A DNA stretch of 64,000 nucleotides from Tepidiphilus margaritifer DSM 15129 (GTDB lineage: Bacteria > Pseudomonadota > Gammaproteobacteria > Burkholderiales > Rhodocyclaceae): the NCBI RefSeq assembly GCF_000425565.1, contig NZ_AUDR01000013.1, positions 310,001 through 374,000 of the forward strand. Reading direction: 5' to 3'. Below the pieces are notes generated by a model. It was not told the origin of the DNA. It saw only the letters and a list, made by a program, of their open reading frames with translations, and made no database searches. This document shows positions 1-7,809 of the stretch, in pieces (position 1 is the first letter of the stretch; each line of letters begins with the position of its first letter). The position numbers were made by a program, and so were the translations under genes.

Positions 1-430
1 AACCGTCGTCGGCGCGGCGGATGGCGACGCGCTCGCCATTGACGAGGGGCAGTACGAGGGCATCGACTTGGCCGTCGGCGCGCAGACGTACCGTGGCGGT
101 GGAATGCGCGCGCAGTTGGCGCTGGATCGCCTTGACCTGCTCGTCGAGCGAGGTGTAGTCGAGCAGCGCCTCATCTTCGGCGCCGATGCGCTCGAGGAAG
201 GCCGGCAACGTCTCGCCCCTCCGGAAGGCTTCGCGAATCACATAAGAATGCACGGCATCGCCCGCCGCCGGAGGGGTGAGGGTGATCGGCGGCAGCTCCG
301 CCACCACCGCCTTGCGCCCGTAGGGGTTGGGGTCCGAGAAGGCAGCGACCGCAAGGCCGAAGACGGCCGCGCCGTAGAGGGCCATGGAGGTACGTAACCA
401 AAGATGTCGACGGACGGTCGGCCGAGTCAT
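1..430 (-). CDS. M23-family peptidoglycan peptidase, N-terminal part (partial)
   Basis: The reading frame is open from an ATG at 430 to the window edge, so only about 143 N-terminal residues are visible. It starts with a basic stretch and one hydrophobic segment (about residues 14-31), as in an inner-membrane anchor or signal. A region around RRGETLPAFLERIGAEDE follows, resembling the OapA/LysM-like N-terminal domain of betaproteobacterial M23 endopeptidases. The catalytic LytM domain would lie outside the window, so the family call rests on this N-terminal pattern only. A GAAAGGAAG ribosome site lies about 5 bases before the ATG. A role in opening peptidoglycan cross-links would fit the neighbouring dacB. 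Confidence 0.55.
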   Translation of the reverse strand, partial: MTRPTVRRHLWLRTSMALYGAAVFGLAVAAFSDPNPYGRKAVVAELPPITLTPPAAGDAVHSYVIREAFRRGETLPAFLERIGAEDEALLDYTSLDEQVKAIQRQLRAHSTATVRLRADGQVDALVLPLVNGERVAIRRADDG

Positions 431-464
431 GGGACTTCCTTTCAGGCAAACGCGCCAGGGCGCG

Positions 465-494
465 ATTATGGCGCAACCTGCGCCGGAGGTGCAA
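465..494 (-). promoter_or_regulatory. putative sigma70 promoter of the M23 peptidase gene
   Basis: Read on the minus strand, TTGCAC (489-494) and CATAAT (465-470) are separated by 18 bases and lie just upstream of the ATG at 430. The -10 box is good and the -35 box is moderate. Confidence 0.35.
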
Positions 495-500
495 TGGGAA

Positions 501-1979
501 TCAGTGCTGCCACAGCCAGTCGAGCAAAGCGGTGAGGACGTCGCCCGCCTGCGCCGCGTTCGCGTGTTCCACGAACGCGACGATTACGTAACGTCGCCCC
601 GAGCCGCTCTGGGCGAAACCGGCGATCGCGCGCACGTCGCGCAGCGTTCCCGTCTTGAGATGGGCCCATTCCCGGATGGGGGCATCCTTGAAACGGCGCC
701 GGGCCGTGCCATCGACGCCGGCGACCGGTAGCGTGGCGATGAATTCGGCCGCATAAGGACGGTTCCAGACCGTTTGCAGCAAGCGGGCGAGGTCGGCAGC
801 GGCAATGCGCTCGTCGCGCGACAGCCCCGCGCCGTTTTCCAGCACCAGGCCGTGGCGATCGATCCCTTCTTCGGCGAGTAGCGAGCGTACGGCACTCGCA
901 CCGGCCGCGACGTGATCCGGCGCATCGGGCGAGCGGGCCGCGCCGACGAGGGCGAGGAGTTGGCGCGCGATCGGGTTGCTCGACCACTTGTTCATCTGAT
1001 AGGCGATTTCGGTGAGGGTGGGCGAATCGTCGCTGGCTACGAGCCATTCGCTTCCGCTTGGGACGGGGGCGTCGGCGGAAAGTAGCCGGCCACCGAGCTC
1101 ACGCCAGATGCCTTCGAGCATGGCCGAGGCGAAACGCTCGGCAGGCAGCGGCGAGAGCCCGAGGAAGCGGATGCCGCAGCTTGCCGGATAGCGGCCCGCG
1201 AGCGTGATCGCCACGCCTTGCGCATCTTCCTGCACGCCCGTCTCGAGGCGTTTGACGACGTCGGCTGGGCAGGTGCCGGGTTCGAGCTTCAGGGCGTTGC
1301 CCACGCTCACGCCGGCAAGCGGCGGATGCAGCGTGGCGAGCGCCCGCGTGCCGTCGGCGGAGGGCTGCAGCTGCACGATCACCGTGTTGAAATTGACGAG
1401 CTCGGCGCTCGCCGGGGTGTTGTAGGGACGATAGCCGTCGCCGTCGAAGGCGAAGGGATCGGCCGGGGGAATGCGCAGCCCTTCGGCCTCCAACCTCAAC
1501 CGTCCGCGGATCGTCTGGATCCCCAGCGCGCGCGCCGTGCGCAGCAGCTTCCAGGTGCGCTCGGCGGTGAGATAAGGGTCGCCGTCGCTGCGCAACACCA
1601 GATCACCCACGAGCTCCTGACCGAGCACGCGGCCACGGGCCACCAGCCGGCTCGTCCAGCGATACTGGGCTCCGAAGGTTTCGTAGGCGGCAAAGGTGGT
1701 GACGAGCTTCATCACCGAGGCCGGGTTGCGCGGTACGGTCTCGTTCACCGCCAGCAACGGCGCGCCGCCTTCGAGCGGCTGCACGAGGACGGAGACGGCC
1801 TGCACCGGCACCTGCGCCCGCTCGAGCGCGGCGGCGACCGAGGGGGGCAGAGCTTGGGCGCGAACGAATCCCGTCCACCCCCACAGGAGGAGGACGAACA
1901 GGGCGAGGAGCGGGTAGCTCCTATGGGGGGGCATGCGGCCACGGGGTGACGCCGCGCGGTGCCCTCGAGCAGGGGTCAT
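501..1979 (-). CDS. dacB: D-alanyl-D-alanine carboxypeptidase/endopeptidase (PBP4, S13 family)
   Basis: Periplasmic penicillin-binding protein that trims or cleaves peptidoglycan cross-bridges. The 492-residue product has a hydrophobic signal segment (LLALFVLLLWGWTGF). The S13 motifs appear in order: SxxK as ASVMK, SxN as SSN in KWSSNPIARQ, and KTG as LKTGTL near the C-terminus. Length matches the family. I chose the ATG at 1979 because it overlaps the lysA stop as ATGA and has GGAAG about 5 bases upstream. A start at 1934, directly before the signal segment, is possible but has no ribosome site. It is the last gene of lptM-lysA-dacB. Confidence 0.9.
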   Translation of the reverse strand: MTPARGHRAASPRGRMPPHRSYPLLALFVLLLWGWTGFVRAQALPPSVAAALERAQVPVQAVSVLVQPLEGGAPLLAVNETVPRNPASVMKLVTTFAAYETFGAQYRWTSRLVARGRVLGQELVGDLVLRSDGDPYLTAERTWKLLRTARALGIQTIRGRLRLEAEGLRIPPADPFAFDGDGYRPYNTPASAELVNFNTVIVQLQPSADGTRALATLHPPLAGVSVGNALKLEPGTCPADVVKRLETGVQEDAQGVAITLAGRYPASCGIRFLGLSPLPAERFASAMLEGIWRELGGRLLSADAPVPSGSEWLVASDDSPTLTEIAYQMNKWSSNPIARQLLALVGAARSPDAPDHVAAGASAVRSLLAEEGIDRHGLVLENGAGLSRDERIAAADLARLLQTVWNRPYAAEFIATLPVAGVDGTARRRFKDAPIREWAHLKTGTLRDVRAIAGFAQSGSGRRYVIVAFVEHANAAQAGDVLTALLDWLWQH

Positions 1980-3226
1980 ACGTCTTCCGCTTCCCACAGG
2001 CTCTCCAGCGACTCGCGCCGGCGGATGAGGCGGTGCGCCGCTCCGTCCACCAGCACTTCGGGCGGCCGTGGCCGGGCGTTGTAGTTCGAGCTCATGGCCA
2101 TGCCGTAGGCGCCGGCCGAGAGCACGGCGAGCAGATCCCCGGATTCGAGGGCGAGTTCACGCCCGCGGCCGAGAAAATCGGACGATTCGCACACCGGCCC
2201 CACCACGTCGTAGCGGCGCACCGGCCCCGGTCGCGGCACGACCGGGACGATCTCGTGCCAGGCGTCGTAGAGCGCCGGGCGCATCAGGTCGTTCATACCG
2301 GCATCGACCAGGGCGAAGTCCTGTTCTTCCCCCTGTTTGAGGTATTCGACGCGCGTGAGCAGCAAGCCCGCGTTGCCGACGACGGATCGCCCCGGCTCGA
2401 ACATCAGCCGTTCGGGCCGGTCGGCAAAGCGCTCGGCGAGCGCGCGCAGCACGGCGGGGATGTCGGGCGCAGTCTCGTCGCGGTAGCGGATGCCCAGTCC
2501 TCCGCCCAGATCGATGTGGTGCAGCCGGATGCCGTCGCGCTCGAGCCGTTGTACCGCGTCTTTCACGCGGTCGGCGGCTTCCAGCAGGGGGTCGGGGTCG
2601 AGCAGCTGCGAGCCGATGTGGCAGGCGATGCCGACGAGCTCGATCTCCGGTACCGACTTGGCCTGACGGTAGAGTTCGAGCGCTTCCGCCACGGGAATGC
2701 CGAACTTGTTGCGCTTGAGCCCGGTGGAGATGTAGGGATGCGTCTTGGGATCGACGTCGGGGTTGATGCGCAGCGCCACCGGGGCGCGCCGTCCCAGTTC
2801 GCGGGCGATGTGCGCGATGCGAGCGAGTTCCGCCGCCGACTCGACGTTGAACACGCCGATGCCGACTTCCAGCGCCCGGCGGATCTCGGCGGCCCCCTTG
2901 GCGACGCCCGAGAAGACGACACGTTGCGCTTCACCGCCGGCCGCGAGCACGCGCTCGAGTTCGCCGCGGGAGACGATGTCGAACCCCGCCCCGCGCGCGG
3001 TGAGCAGCCTCAGGATCGCAAGATTGCCGTTCGCCTTGACGGCGTAGCAGATCTCGGCGCGCTCGGGCGGCAGCGCCGTGCGATAGCGATCGAAGGCCGA
3101 TTCGATCGCTGCGCGCGAATAGACGTAGCAGGGGGTGCCGTAGGCGGCGGCAATGGCCGTGAGCGGAACGTCTTCGAGGGCGAGCCCTCGTGCCGTGACC
3201 TGCAGCGTCGGCATGGGGAAAGTCAT
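1976..3226 (-). CDS. lysA: diaminopimelate decarboxylase
   Basis: PLP enzyme that converts meso-diaminopimelate to lysine, the last step of lysine synthesis. The 416 residues are full length. The PLP lysine is in CYAVKANGN (about residue 64). The glycine-rich phosphate loop is HIDLGGGLGIRY, and the substrate-site cysteine is in GPVCESSDFLG. Its ATG overlaps the lptM stop by 4 bases and its stop overlaps the dacB start by 4 bases, so the three genes are probably translated in a coupled way. It consumes diaminopimelate, which is also a peptidoglycan building block, so its pairing with dacB is sensible. Confidence 0.95.
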   Translation of the reverse strand: MTFPMPTLQVTARGLALEDVPLTAIAAAYGTPCYVYSRAAIESAFDRYRTALPPERAEICYAVKANGNLAILRLLTARGAGFDIVSRGELERVLAAGGEAQRVVFSGVAKGAAEIRRALEVGIGVFNVESAAELARIAHIARELGRRAPVALRINPDVDPKTHPYISTGLKRNKFGIPVAEALELYRQAKSVPEIELVGIACHIGSQLLDPDPLLEAADRVKDAVQRLERDGIRLHHIDLGGGLGIRYRDETAPDIPAVLRALAERFADRPERLMFEPGRSVVGNAGLLLTRVEYLKQGEEQDFALVDAGMNDLMRPALYDAWHEIVPVVPRPGPVRRYDVVGPVCESSDFLGRGRELALESGDLLAVLSAGAYGMAMSSNYNARPRPPEVLVDGAAHRLIRRRESLESLWEAEDV

Positions 3227-3327
3227 TTCGAGCCCCCCGAGGAAGGAGGCGGGGGGAGGTAGAGCGGTCCTTTCACGCCGCAGCCGGCGAGCGCCAGTGC
3301 GAGGACGAGGGGGAGGAGAAAACGCAT
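3223..3327 (-). CDS. lptM: LptM (YifL)-type small lipoprotein
   Basis: A 34-residue ORF with a typical lipoprotein signal: MRFLLPLVLALALAGC puts the lipobox LAGC with the acylated Cys at residue 16. The following GVKGPLYLPPP is the characteristic sequence of LptM/YifL proteins. LptM binds the LptDE lipopolysaccharide translocon in Escherichia coli and helps it mature. A gene of this kind next to lysA is a common proteobacterial arrangement. The stop overlaps the lysA ATG (ATGA), which supports it being real despite its size. No strong ribosome site is visible. The window also holds lptA, lptC, kdsC and kdsD about 2 kb away. Confidence 0.85.
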   Translation of the reverse strand: MRFLLPLVLALALAGCGVKGPLYLPPPPSSGGSK

Positions 3328-3384
3328 GGTCTGCAGGAAGGAAGTCTGATCGAAACGCTATCCTAGCAGAGCCAGGGGAAAAGC

Positions 3385-3410
3385 AAAACGCCCGCTCGGG
3401 GCGGGCGTTT
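3385..3410 (-). terminator. intrinsic terminator after the phasin gene
   Basis: A GC-rich inverted repeat (arms built on CGCCCGC/GCGGGCG with a TCGG loop) is followed on the minus strand by TTTTGCTTTT. It lies 40 bases after the phasin stop and before lptM, separating the two transcription units. Confidence 0.8.
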
Positions 3411-3449
3411 CACGCAACGCGGTGCCGGGCACCGCATCCCGGGTGCGAC

Positions 3450-4049
3450 TCAGGCCGCACTCTGGGTGGTTTTCTTGGCTGCCGTCGCCGTGGGGGCGGC
3501 TTTGGTGGCGAGCTGCTGCGTGGCGGAAGTCACGGCCTTGACGGTGGCGTTGGTGGCCGCCGTCATGTTGGCCTCGGCGATCTCGGCCACTTGCTTGGCG
3601 GCCTTGGCGAGGTTGTCATAGGCACTGTTGGCCGCCGCGATGGCGGACTTGGCCGCCGCGATGACCGTCTCGGCGCCGGTGGGCGCGGACTTGGCCATCT
3701 TGTCGAGCAGCTCGATCATCTGCCGGTTGAGCTCGGAGAGCTGGGTCTCGACGATCTTGGCGATCTCGGTCTGGCTTTGCTGCAGCACTTCGTAGACGTT
3801 ACGCTGATAGGCGAGCGTCTTCTCGATCGAGGGCGTGAGCGCTTCTTGCTGCAGCTTGAAGAATTCCTGCGCGTCCTTGGTCTCGGCCACTTGCTTGGCA
3901 TGCGCGAGCGACTGTTCGATCGCTTCGCGCAGGGCGTTCGTCTGCAGCGCGATGAGGCGCTCGATCGTCGAGAATCCGGAGCTGGCCACGGCGAGCCAGG
4001 CATCGGAGAGTTGGCGGCCGCGTTGAGTGAGGGTGTCGACGGTGCTCAT
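3450..4049 (-). CDS. phasin (polyhydroxyalkanoate granule-associated protein)
   Basis: A 199-residue, Ala/Thr-rich, largely helical protein without signal peptide. The phasin_2 pattern is visible: MSTVDTLTQRGRQLSDAWL at the N-terminus, then AIEQSLAHAKQVAETKDAQE, then a Thr/Ala-rich tail ending in KKTTQSAA. Phasins coat cytoplasmic polyhydroxyalkanoate granules and control their size. The ATG at 4049 has a near-perfect AAGGAGG 7 bases upstream. An upstream in-frame ATG at 4097 would lie in the 5' leader and is rejected. It stands alone between a strong promoter and an intrinsic terminator. The neighbouring enoyl-CoA hydratase may supply hydroxyacyl-CoA metabolism, but no PHA synthase is in the window. 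Confidence 0.9.
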   Translation of the reverse strand: MSTVDTLTQRGRQLSDAWLAVASSGFSTIERLIALQTNALREAIEQSLAHAKQVAETKDAQEFFKLQQEALTPSIEKTLAYQRNVYEVLQQSQTEIAKIVETQLSELNRQMIELLDKMAKSAPTGAETVIAAAKSAIAAANSAYDNLAKAAKQVAEIAEANMTAATNATVKAVTSATQQLATKAAPTATAAKKTTQSAA

Positions 4050-4075
4050 GGTAGGTCCTCCTTGAGGGATTGGGA

Positions 4076-4092
4076 TTGCTGCATCGCAGCAA
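4076..4092. promoter_or_regulatory. inverted repeat in the phasin leader, candidate PhaR operator
   Basis: TTGCTGC and GCAGCAA are separated by ATC, giving perfect 7-base arms. It contains CTGC-N3-GCAG, the form reported for binding of the PHA repressor PhaR in Paracoccus. It sits at or just after the predicted transcription start, where a repressor could block transcription. Confidence 0.5.
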
Positions 4093-4099
4093 CACACTC

Positions 4100-4128
4100 A
4101 CTATAGTTCAAGGGATGGTGCGTGTCAA
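4100..4128 (-). promoter_or_regulatory. strong sigma70 promoter of the phasin gene
   Basis: On the minus strand, TTGACA (4123-4128) and TATAGT (4100-4105) are separated by exactly 17 bases. This places transcription start near 4092, about 43 bases before the ATG. It is the best promoter match I found in the window and fits the abundance of phasins. Confidence 0.8.
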
Positions 4129-4133
4129 GTGAT

Positions 4134-4150
4134 TTTGTGCACTGCACAAA
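4134..4150. promoter_or_regulatory. perfect 17-base palindrome upstream of the phasin -35 box
   Basis: TTTGTGCA and TGCACAAA flank a single central C. It ends six bases from the -35 box, a position typical of an operator or activator site. It shares the TGCA core with the repeat in the leader, so one regulator could use both. Confidence 0.5.
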
Positions 4151-4185
4151 GCCTTTGAATCGACGACTTTTTGAAAGGTTCCTTG

Positions 4186-4213
4186 CCACGATCCCCGCCT
4201 CAGGGGATCGTGG
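4186..4213 (-). terminator. hairpin after the enoyl-CoA hydratase gene
   Basis: Perfect 11-base arms, CCACGATCCCC and GGGGATCGTGG, with a 6-base loop, 17 bases after the stop codon. The minus-strand sequence after it has only short T runs, so termination may be weak or helped by another factor. Confidence 0.55.
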
Positions 4214-4229
4214 TGCACGTGCGGCGAGA

Positions 4230-5006
4230 TCAGCGGTGCTTGAACTGCGGGGCGCGCTTCTCGAGGAAGGCGGCCATGCCTTCCTTCTGGTCTTCGAGCG
4301 CGAAACTGGAATGGAAAGTGCGGCGCTCGAAGAGCAGCCCTTCGTTGAGAGGGCCCTCGTAGGCGCGATTGACGCACTCCTTGATCATCATGACGACCGG
4401 CAGCGAGTAGCTGGCGATGGTCTTGGCCGTCTCGAGGGCATCTTCAAGCAGCCGCTCGGCCGGTACCACGCGCGCCACCAGACCGCTGCGCTCGGCTTCT
4501 TCGGCGTCCATGAAGCGGCCGGTGAGGCACATCTCCATCGCCTTGGCCTTGCCCACGGCGCGCGGCAGGCGCTGGGTGCCGCCGGCGCCGGGCAGGATAC
4601 CGAGCTTGACTTCGGGCTGACCGAACTTGGCGGTGTCGGCGGCGATGATGAGGTCGCACATCATGGCGAGCTCGCAGCCGCCACCCAGGGCGAAACCGGC
4701 CACCGCGGCGATCACCGGTTTGCGGCAGGTCTTGACGCGTTCCCAGTTGCGTGTGATGTAGTTGCCCTTGTAGGCGTCCATGTAGGAAAAATTCGCCATG
4801 GCGGCGATGTCGGCCCCGGCGGCGAAGGCTTTTTCATTGCCGGTGATGACGATGGCACCGATCCCTTCATCGGCCTCGAAGGCATCGAGCGCCTGCCCCA
4901 ATTCATCGACGAGCGCGTCGTTGAGGGCATTGAGCTGTTTGGGTCGATTGAGCCGGATCAGGCCGACGCGGCCGTGGGTCTCGACGATGATGTTTTGATA
5001 GTCCAT
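4230..5006 (-). CDS. enoyl-CoA hydratase (crotonase family)
   Basis: A 258-residue cytoplasmic enzyme that hydrates trans-2-enoyl-CoA in fatty-acid beta-oxidation or butanoate metabolism. Crotonase landmarks are present: the oxyanion-hole region [17 protein letters not shown], the second loop [18 protein letters not shown] with the first catalytic Glu, and [20 protein letters not shown] with the second. The ATG at 5006 follows AGAGGAG. The frame is open far upstream, but that part is antisense-like sequence over lptA. It ends in a strong hairpin. It may supply intermediates to polyhydroxyalkanoate metabolism given the adjacent phasin, but this is inference. Confidence 0.92.
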   Translation of the reverse strand: MDYQNIIVETHGRVGLIRLNRPKQLNALNDALVDELGQALDAFEADEGIGAIVITGNEKAFAAGADIAAMANFSYMDAYKGNYITRNWERVKTCRKPVIAAVAGFALGGGCELAMMCDLIIAADTAKFGQPEVKLGILPGAGGTQRLPRAVGKAKAMEMCLTGRFMDAEEAERSGLVARVVPAERLLEDALETAKTIASYSLPVVMMIKECVNRAYEGPLNEGLLFERRTFHSSFALEDQKEGMAAFLEKRAPQFKHR

Positions 5007-5035
5007 GAAGCGCTCCTCTTGTGGGTGGGAAAAAT

Positions 5036-5557
5036 TCATTGTTCCTCGGTGTTCTTGGGCTGAATCACGGCGCGCACGCGGCCCGAAGGGGCGCTGGAGG
5101 TGCCGCCGGCGGTGGTGACGTAGTACTGATCGGTGTTCTGGTCGTACTCGATGTAGGCACCGCGCACTTCGTCGTCTCCGGAAGTGGCGCGGGCCCGTCC
5201 GATGAGCTTCACTTTGCTCGTGCGCGCGTCGTATTCGAGCCGCTCGCCTTCGCCGGTGACCCATTCGCCGTTGTCGCGTTTCTGCTTGAATTTGGCGAGC
5301 TTGCCGCCTTGGGCGGTGGCCACGCCCGTCTTGAATCCCTGCTCGTCTTGAGTCACGACCACGCGATCGCCCCAGATCTCGAGCGTGCCTTGTTGGAGGT
5401 GGACGTTGCCCTCGAAAACGTGGACTTTTTGTCGGTCGTCGACGTGAATGCGGTCGGCGTCGATCTCGATGGGCTTTTGTTTGTCGGCCTTTTCCGCGTG
5501 GGCGAGCGGCATGGCAAGCAGGAACAGCAGACAGAAGGACAGGAACACGCGGGTCAT
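5036..5557 (-). CDS. lptA: LptA, periplasmic LPS bridge protein
   Basis: A 173-residue protein with a cleavable signal peptide ([21 protein letters not shown]) and the OstA/LptA beta-jellyroll pattern: [38 protein letters not shown], then [15 protein letters not shown]. LptA oligomers form the periplasmic bridge carrying lipopolysaccharide from LptC to LptD. The start overlaps the lptC stop as ATGA. It ends the kdsD-kdsC-lptC-lptA run; lptB is not in the window. Confidence 0.9.
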   Translation of the reverse strand: MTRVFLSFCLLFLLAMPLAHAEKADKQKPIEIDADRIHVDDRQKVHVFEGNVHLQQGTLEIWGDRVVVTQDEQGFKTGVATAQGGKLAKFKQKRDNGEWVTGEGERLEYDARTSKVKLIGRARATSGDDEVRGAYIEYDQNTDQYYVTTAGGTSSAPSGRVRAVIQPKNTEEQ

Positions 5558-6237
5558 CGGCTGGGGCTCCGTCTGGGGGCGGGTTGGCGGGAACTGGGGG
5601 TGGCACGCGGTGCGGGCGCGGTAGCCTTGCCGGCAGCGGGTTTGGCTGGAGCAAGCACATTGGCAGCCGCCTTGGGTTCGGGCGGCCAATGCACGTGCGC
5701 GTTGCCGATCAAGGTGATTTTCGAGAGCTGGTCTTCGGCTTCCATCCGGTCGCCGGTGGCGCGCCGCTCACCGCGCGTGATCACGACGGGCAAATCGGAG
5801 CGGGCACGGCCGTCGTCGGGCCACCAGATGAGCATCTGCCCCTCGTAGCGCGTTTCGGCGCCGTCGAGCAGGCGGGTGACGAGCACATCGCCGAAGGCTT
5901 CGACCCGTTCGCCATGATTGAAGACGTCGGCCCGCTGGGCGCGACCGGTGAAGTGCACGTCGTCGCGCAAGGACGTGACGCGAGGGCGCTCGAGCGCGGT
6001 CCGGTCATTGGCGAGGTAATGGACGGCATGATCCGCCTCGACGTGGTGCGTCGGCAGGCCGGCATCGGAGTAGACGTCGACCACGAGCTCGCCGGAGACG
6101 AGGTCGATCTCGGCGGCAGGTTCGGCGACAGTGGGCTGGGTGAGGAGATTCACCCGCCGCTCGAGCCAGATGGAGAATCCCGCGACCAGCGTGGCGAAGA
6201 GCAGCGGCAGGAAAACGGCAGGGCGGGGCAAGTTCAT
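5554..6237 (-). CDS. lptC: LptC, LPS export inner-membrane protein
   Basis: A 227-residue bitopic protein. One N-terminal membrane helix ([18 protein letters not shown]) precedes a periplasmic domain of LptC/YrbK type ([39 protein letters not shown]). It accepts lipopolysaccharide from the LptBFG transporter and passes it to LptA. The C-terminal 40 residues are a Pro/Ala-rich tail ([20 protein letters not shown]) longer than in the E. coli protein and probably disordered. The ATG overlaps the kdsC stop by 4 bases. Confidence 0.88.
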   Translation of the reverse strand: MNLPRPAVFLPLLFATLVAGFSIWLERRVNLLTQPTVAEPAAEIDLVSGELVVDVYSDAGLPTHHVEADHAVHYLANDRTALERPRVTSLRDDVHFTGRAQRADVFNHGERVEAFGDVLVTRLLDGAETRYEGQMLIWWPDDGRARSDLPVVITRGERRATGDRMEAEDQLSKITLIGNAHVHWPPEPKAAANVLAPAKPAAGKATAPAPRATPSSRQPAPRRSPSR

Positions 6238-6761
6238 CGGGGGTGGAGATAAGGCGTGAGGAGCTCGTCCCAGCGTCCTTGCGCGTGCAAGAGGAAGTCG
6301 CACAGCTCGCGCACGGCGCCGCCGCCGCCGGGACGGGAGGCGATCCAGTCGGCGCGTGATTTGACGAGCTCGTGCGCATCGGCCGGCGCCGCGCTGAAAC
6401 CGCAGGAAAGCATGAGAGGGAGGTCGACGACGTCGTCGCCCATGTAGCCGGCCTCCTCGAATTCCAGCCCGCGCTCGGCGAGTCGCGCGGCCATCTCGCT
6501 GCGTTTGTCTTCGATGCCCATGGCGAGCGGCAGACCCAGTTCGGCACAGCGCTGCGCCAGGGCGGCGGAGGTTCGGCCGGAAATCACGATCGGTTCGATG
6601 CCGGCGCGGACGAGCAGCTTCAGCCCGTGTCCGTCGAGGGTGTGAAACGCCTTGAGGGTGTCACCCTCGGGACCATAGTAGAGACGGCCGTCGGTGAGCA
6701 CGCCGTCGACGTCGAACCCCATCAGGCGAACGCGGGCGGCTTTGGCCGTGGCGGTGGTCAT
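6234..6761 (-). CDS. kdsC: 3-deoxy-D-manno-octulosonate 8-phosphate phosphatase
   Basis: HAD-family phosphatase (175 residues) that makes free Kdo for lipopolysaccharide inner core synthesis. The nucleophile motif is GFDVDGVLTDGRLYYG, the second motif VISGRTSAAL, and the Mg-binding motif YMGDDVVDLPLM. There is no cap domain, as is usual for KdsC. The ATG at 6761 overlaps the kdsD stop by one base (TGATG); a GTG at 6764 is an alternative start. It works directly after KdsD in the Kdo pathway. Confidence 0.93.
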   Translation of the reverse strand: MTTATAKAARVRLMGFDVDGVLTDGRLYYGPEGDTLKAFHTLDGHGLKLLVRAGIEPIVISGRTSAALAQRCAELGLPLAMGIEDKRSEMAARLAERGLEFEEAGYMGDDVVDLPLMLSCGFSAAPADAHELVKSRADWIASRPGGGGAVRELCDFLLHAQGRWDELLTPYLHPR

Positions 6762-7741
6762 CACAGCACCTTGGCGCGCATGAGGTCGTGCATGTGCAGC
6801 GCCCCGACGAGCCGGCCGTCCTCGACCACCAGCATCTGGCTGATGCGCGCATCTTCCATGCGGCGCGCCGCTTCGGCGGCGAGCGCCTCGGGGGAGATGG
6901 TCTTGGGCGATGGGTTCATGCGCTGCGCGAGCGTCTCGCTGCGCAGGTCGGCGCCCTGTTCGATGGTGCGGCGCAGGTCACCGTCGGTGAAGATGCCCAG
7001 CGGCCGGTCGTCGGCATCGACCACCGCGACCATGCCCATGCCGCCGCGCGACATGGTGAGCAGCGCTTCGGTGAGGGGAACGTTGGGTGGCGCGGTCGGG
7101 ACCTCGGGACGCGGGCGCATGACGTCGGCCACGCGCGTGAGCAGCCGGCGCCCGAGCGCGCCGCCGGGGTGCGAGCGGGCGAAATCCTCCGGACCGAAGC
7201 CGCGCGCTTGCAGGAGCGCGATCGCGAGCGCGTCGCCCATGGCGAGCGCGGCGGTGGTGCTCGCAGTGGGGGCGATGTTGTGCGGGCAGGCTTCTTCGCG
7301 CACGCTCACGTCGAGGTGCACGTCGCTCTGGCGCGCGAGCGGCGAGTCCGGCCGACCGGTGAGGGCGATCAAGGCGGCGCCCTGGCGCTTGATGGCGGGC
7401 AGGATCATCAGCACCTCGTCGCTCGCGCCAGAGTAGGAGATGGCGATGACGACGTCGTCGGGGGCGATCATGCCGAGATCCCCGTGCGCGGCCTCCGCAG
7501 CATGGACGAAGTAGGCGGGGGTGCCGGTCGAGGCGAGGGTGGCGGCGATCTTGCGCCCGATATGGCCGGATTTGCCCACGCCGGTGACGATGACCCGGCC
7601 GCGCGCGCCGAGGACGAGCCGCACGGCTTCGGCGAAGGAAGGACCGAGCCGCTCGGCGAGGGCGGCGATGGCTTCGGATTCGATGCGCAGGGTGCGCCGG
7701 GCGCTCTCGAGGATGCGCCCGGGATCGAGAGGGCGATCCAT
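6761..7741 (-). CDS. kdsD: D-arabinose-5-phosphate isomerase
   Basis: Converts ribulose 5-phosphate to arabinose 5-phosphate, the first committed step to Kdo. The 326-residue protein has an N-terminal SIS domain (about 40-170; VIVTGVGKSGHIGRKIAATL, then HGDLGMIAPDDVVIAISYSG). Two CBS domains follow (about 210-320; RGGMGMVAVVDADDRPLG and ISQMLVVEDGRLVG). This order and length match KdsD/KpsF. It is first in the kdsD-kdsC-lptC-lptA run and is divergent from the KefB-type antiporter gene across a 68-base gap holding a strong palindrome. Confidence 0.93.
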   Translation of the reverse strand: MDRPLDPGRILESARRTLRIESEAIAALAERLGPSFAEAVRLVLGARGRVIVTGVGKSGHIGRKIAATLASTGTPAYFVHAAEAAHGDLGMIAPDDVVIAISYSGASDEVLMILPAIKRQGAALIALTGRPDSPLARQSDVHLDVSVREEACPHNIAPTASTTAALAMGDALAIALLQARGFGPEDFARSHPGGALGRRLLTRVADVMRPRPEVPTAPPNVPLTEALLTMSRGGMGMVAVVDADDRPLGIFTDGDLRRTIEQGADLRSETLAQRMNPSPKTISPEALAAEAARRMEDARISQMLVVEDGRLVGALHMHDLMRAKVL

Positions 7742-7762
7742 GGGCTCGGCTGCGGCCTCGTT

Positions 7763-7783
7763 TATACTGGGAAGCCCAGTATA
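7763..7783. promoter_or_regulatory. 21-base palindrome between kdsD and the antiporter gene
   Basis: Perfect 9-base arms, TATACTGGG and CCCAGTATA, surround AAG. Each strand carries TATACT, a fair -10 sequence, so the element could hold overlapping divergent promoters or a shared operator. No convincing -35 box is visible on either side. Confidence 0.4.
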
Positions 7784-7809
7784 GCAAAAACGCAGGGAGC
7801 GGGTTTTTC

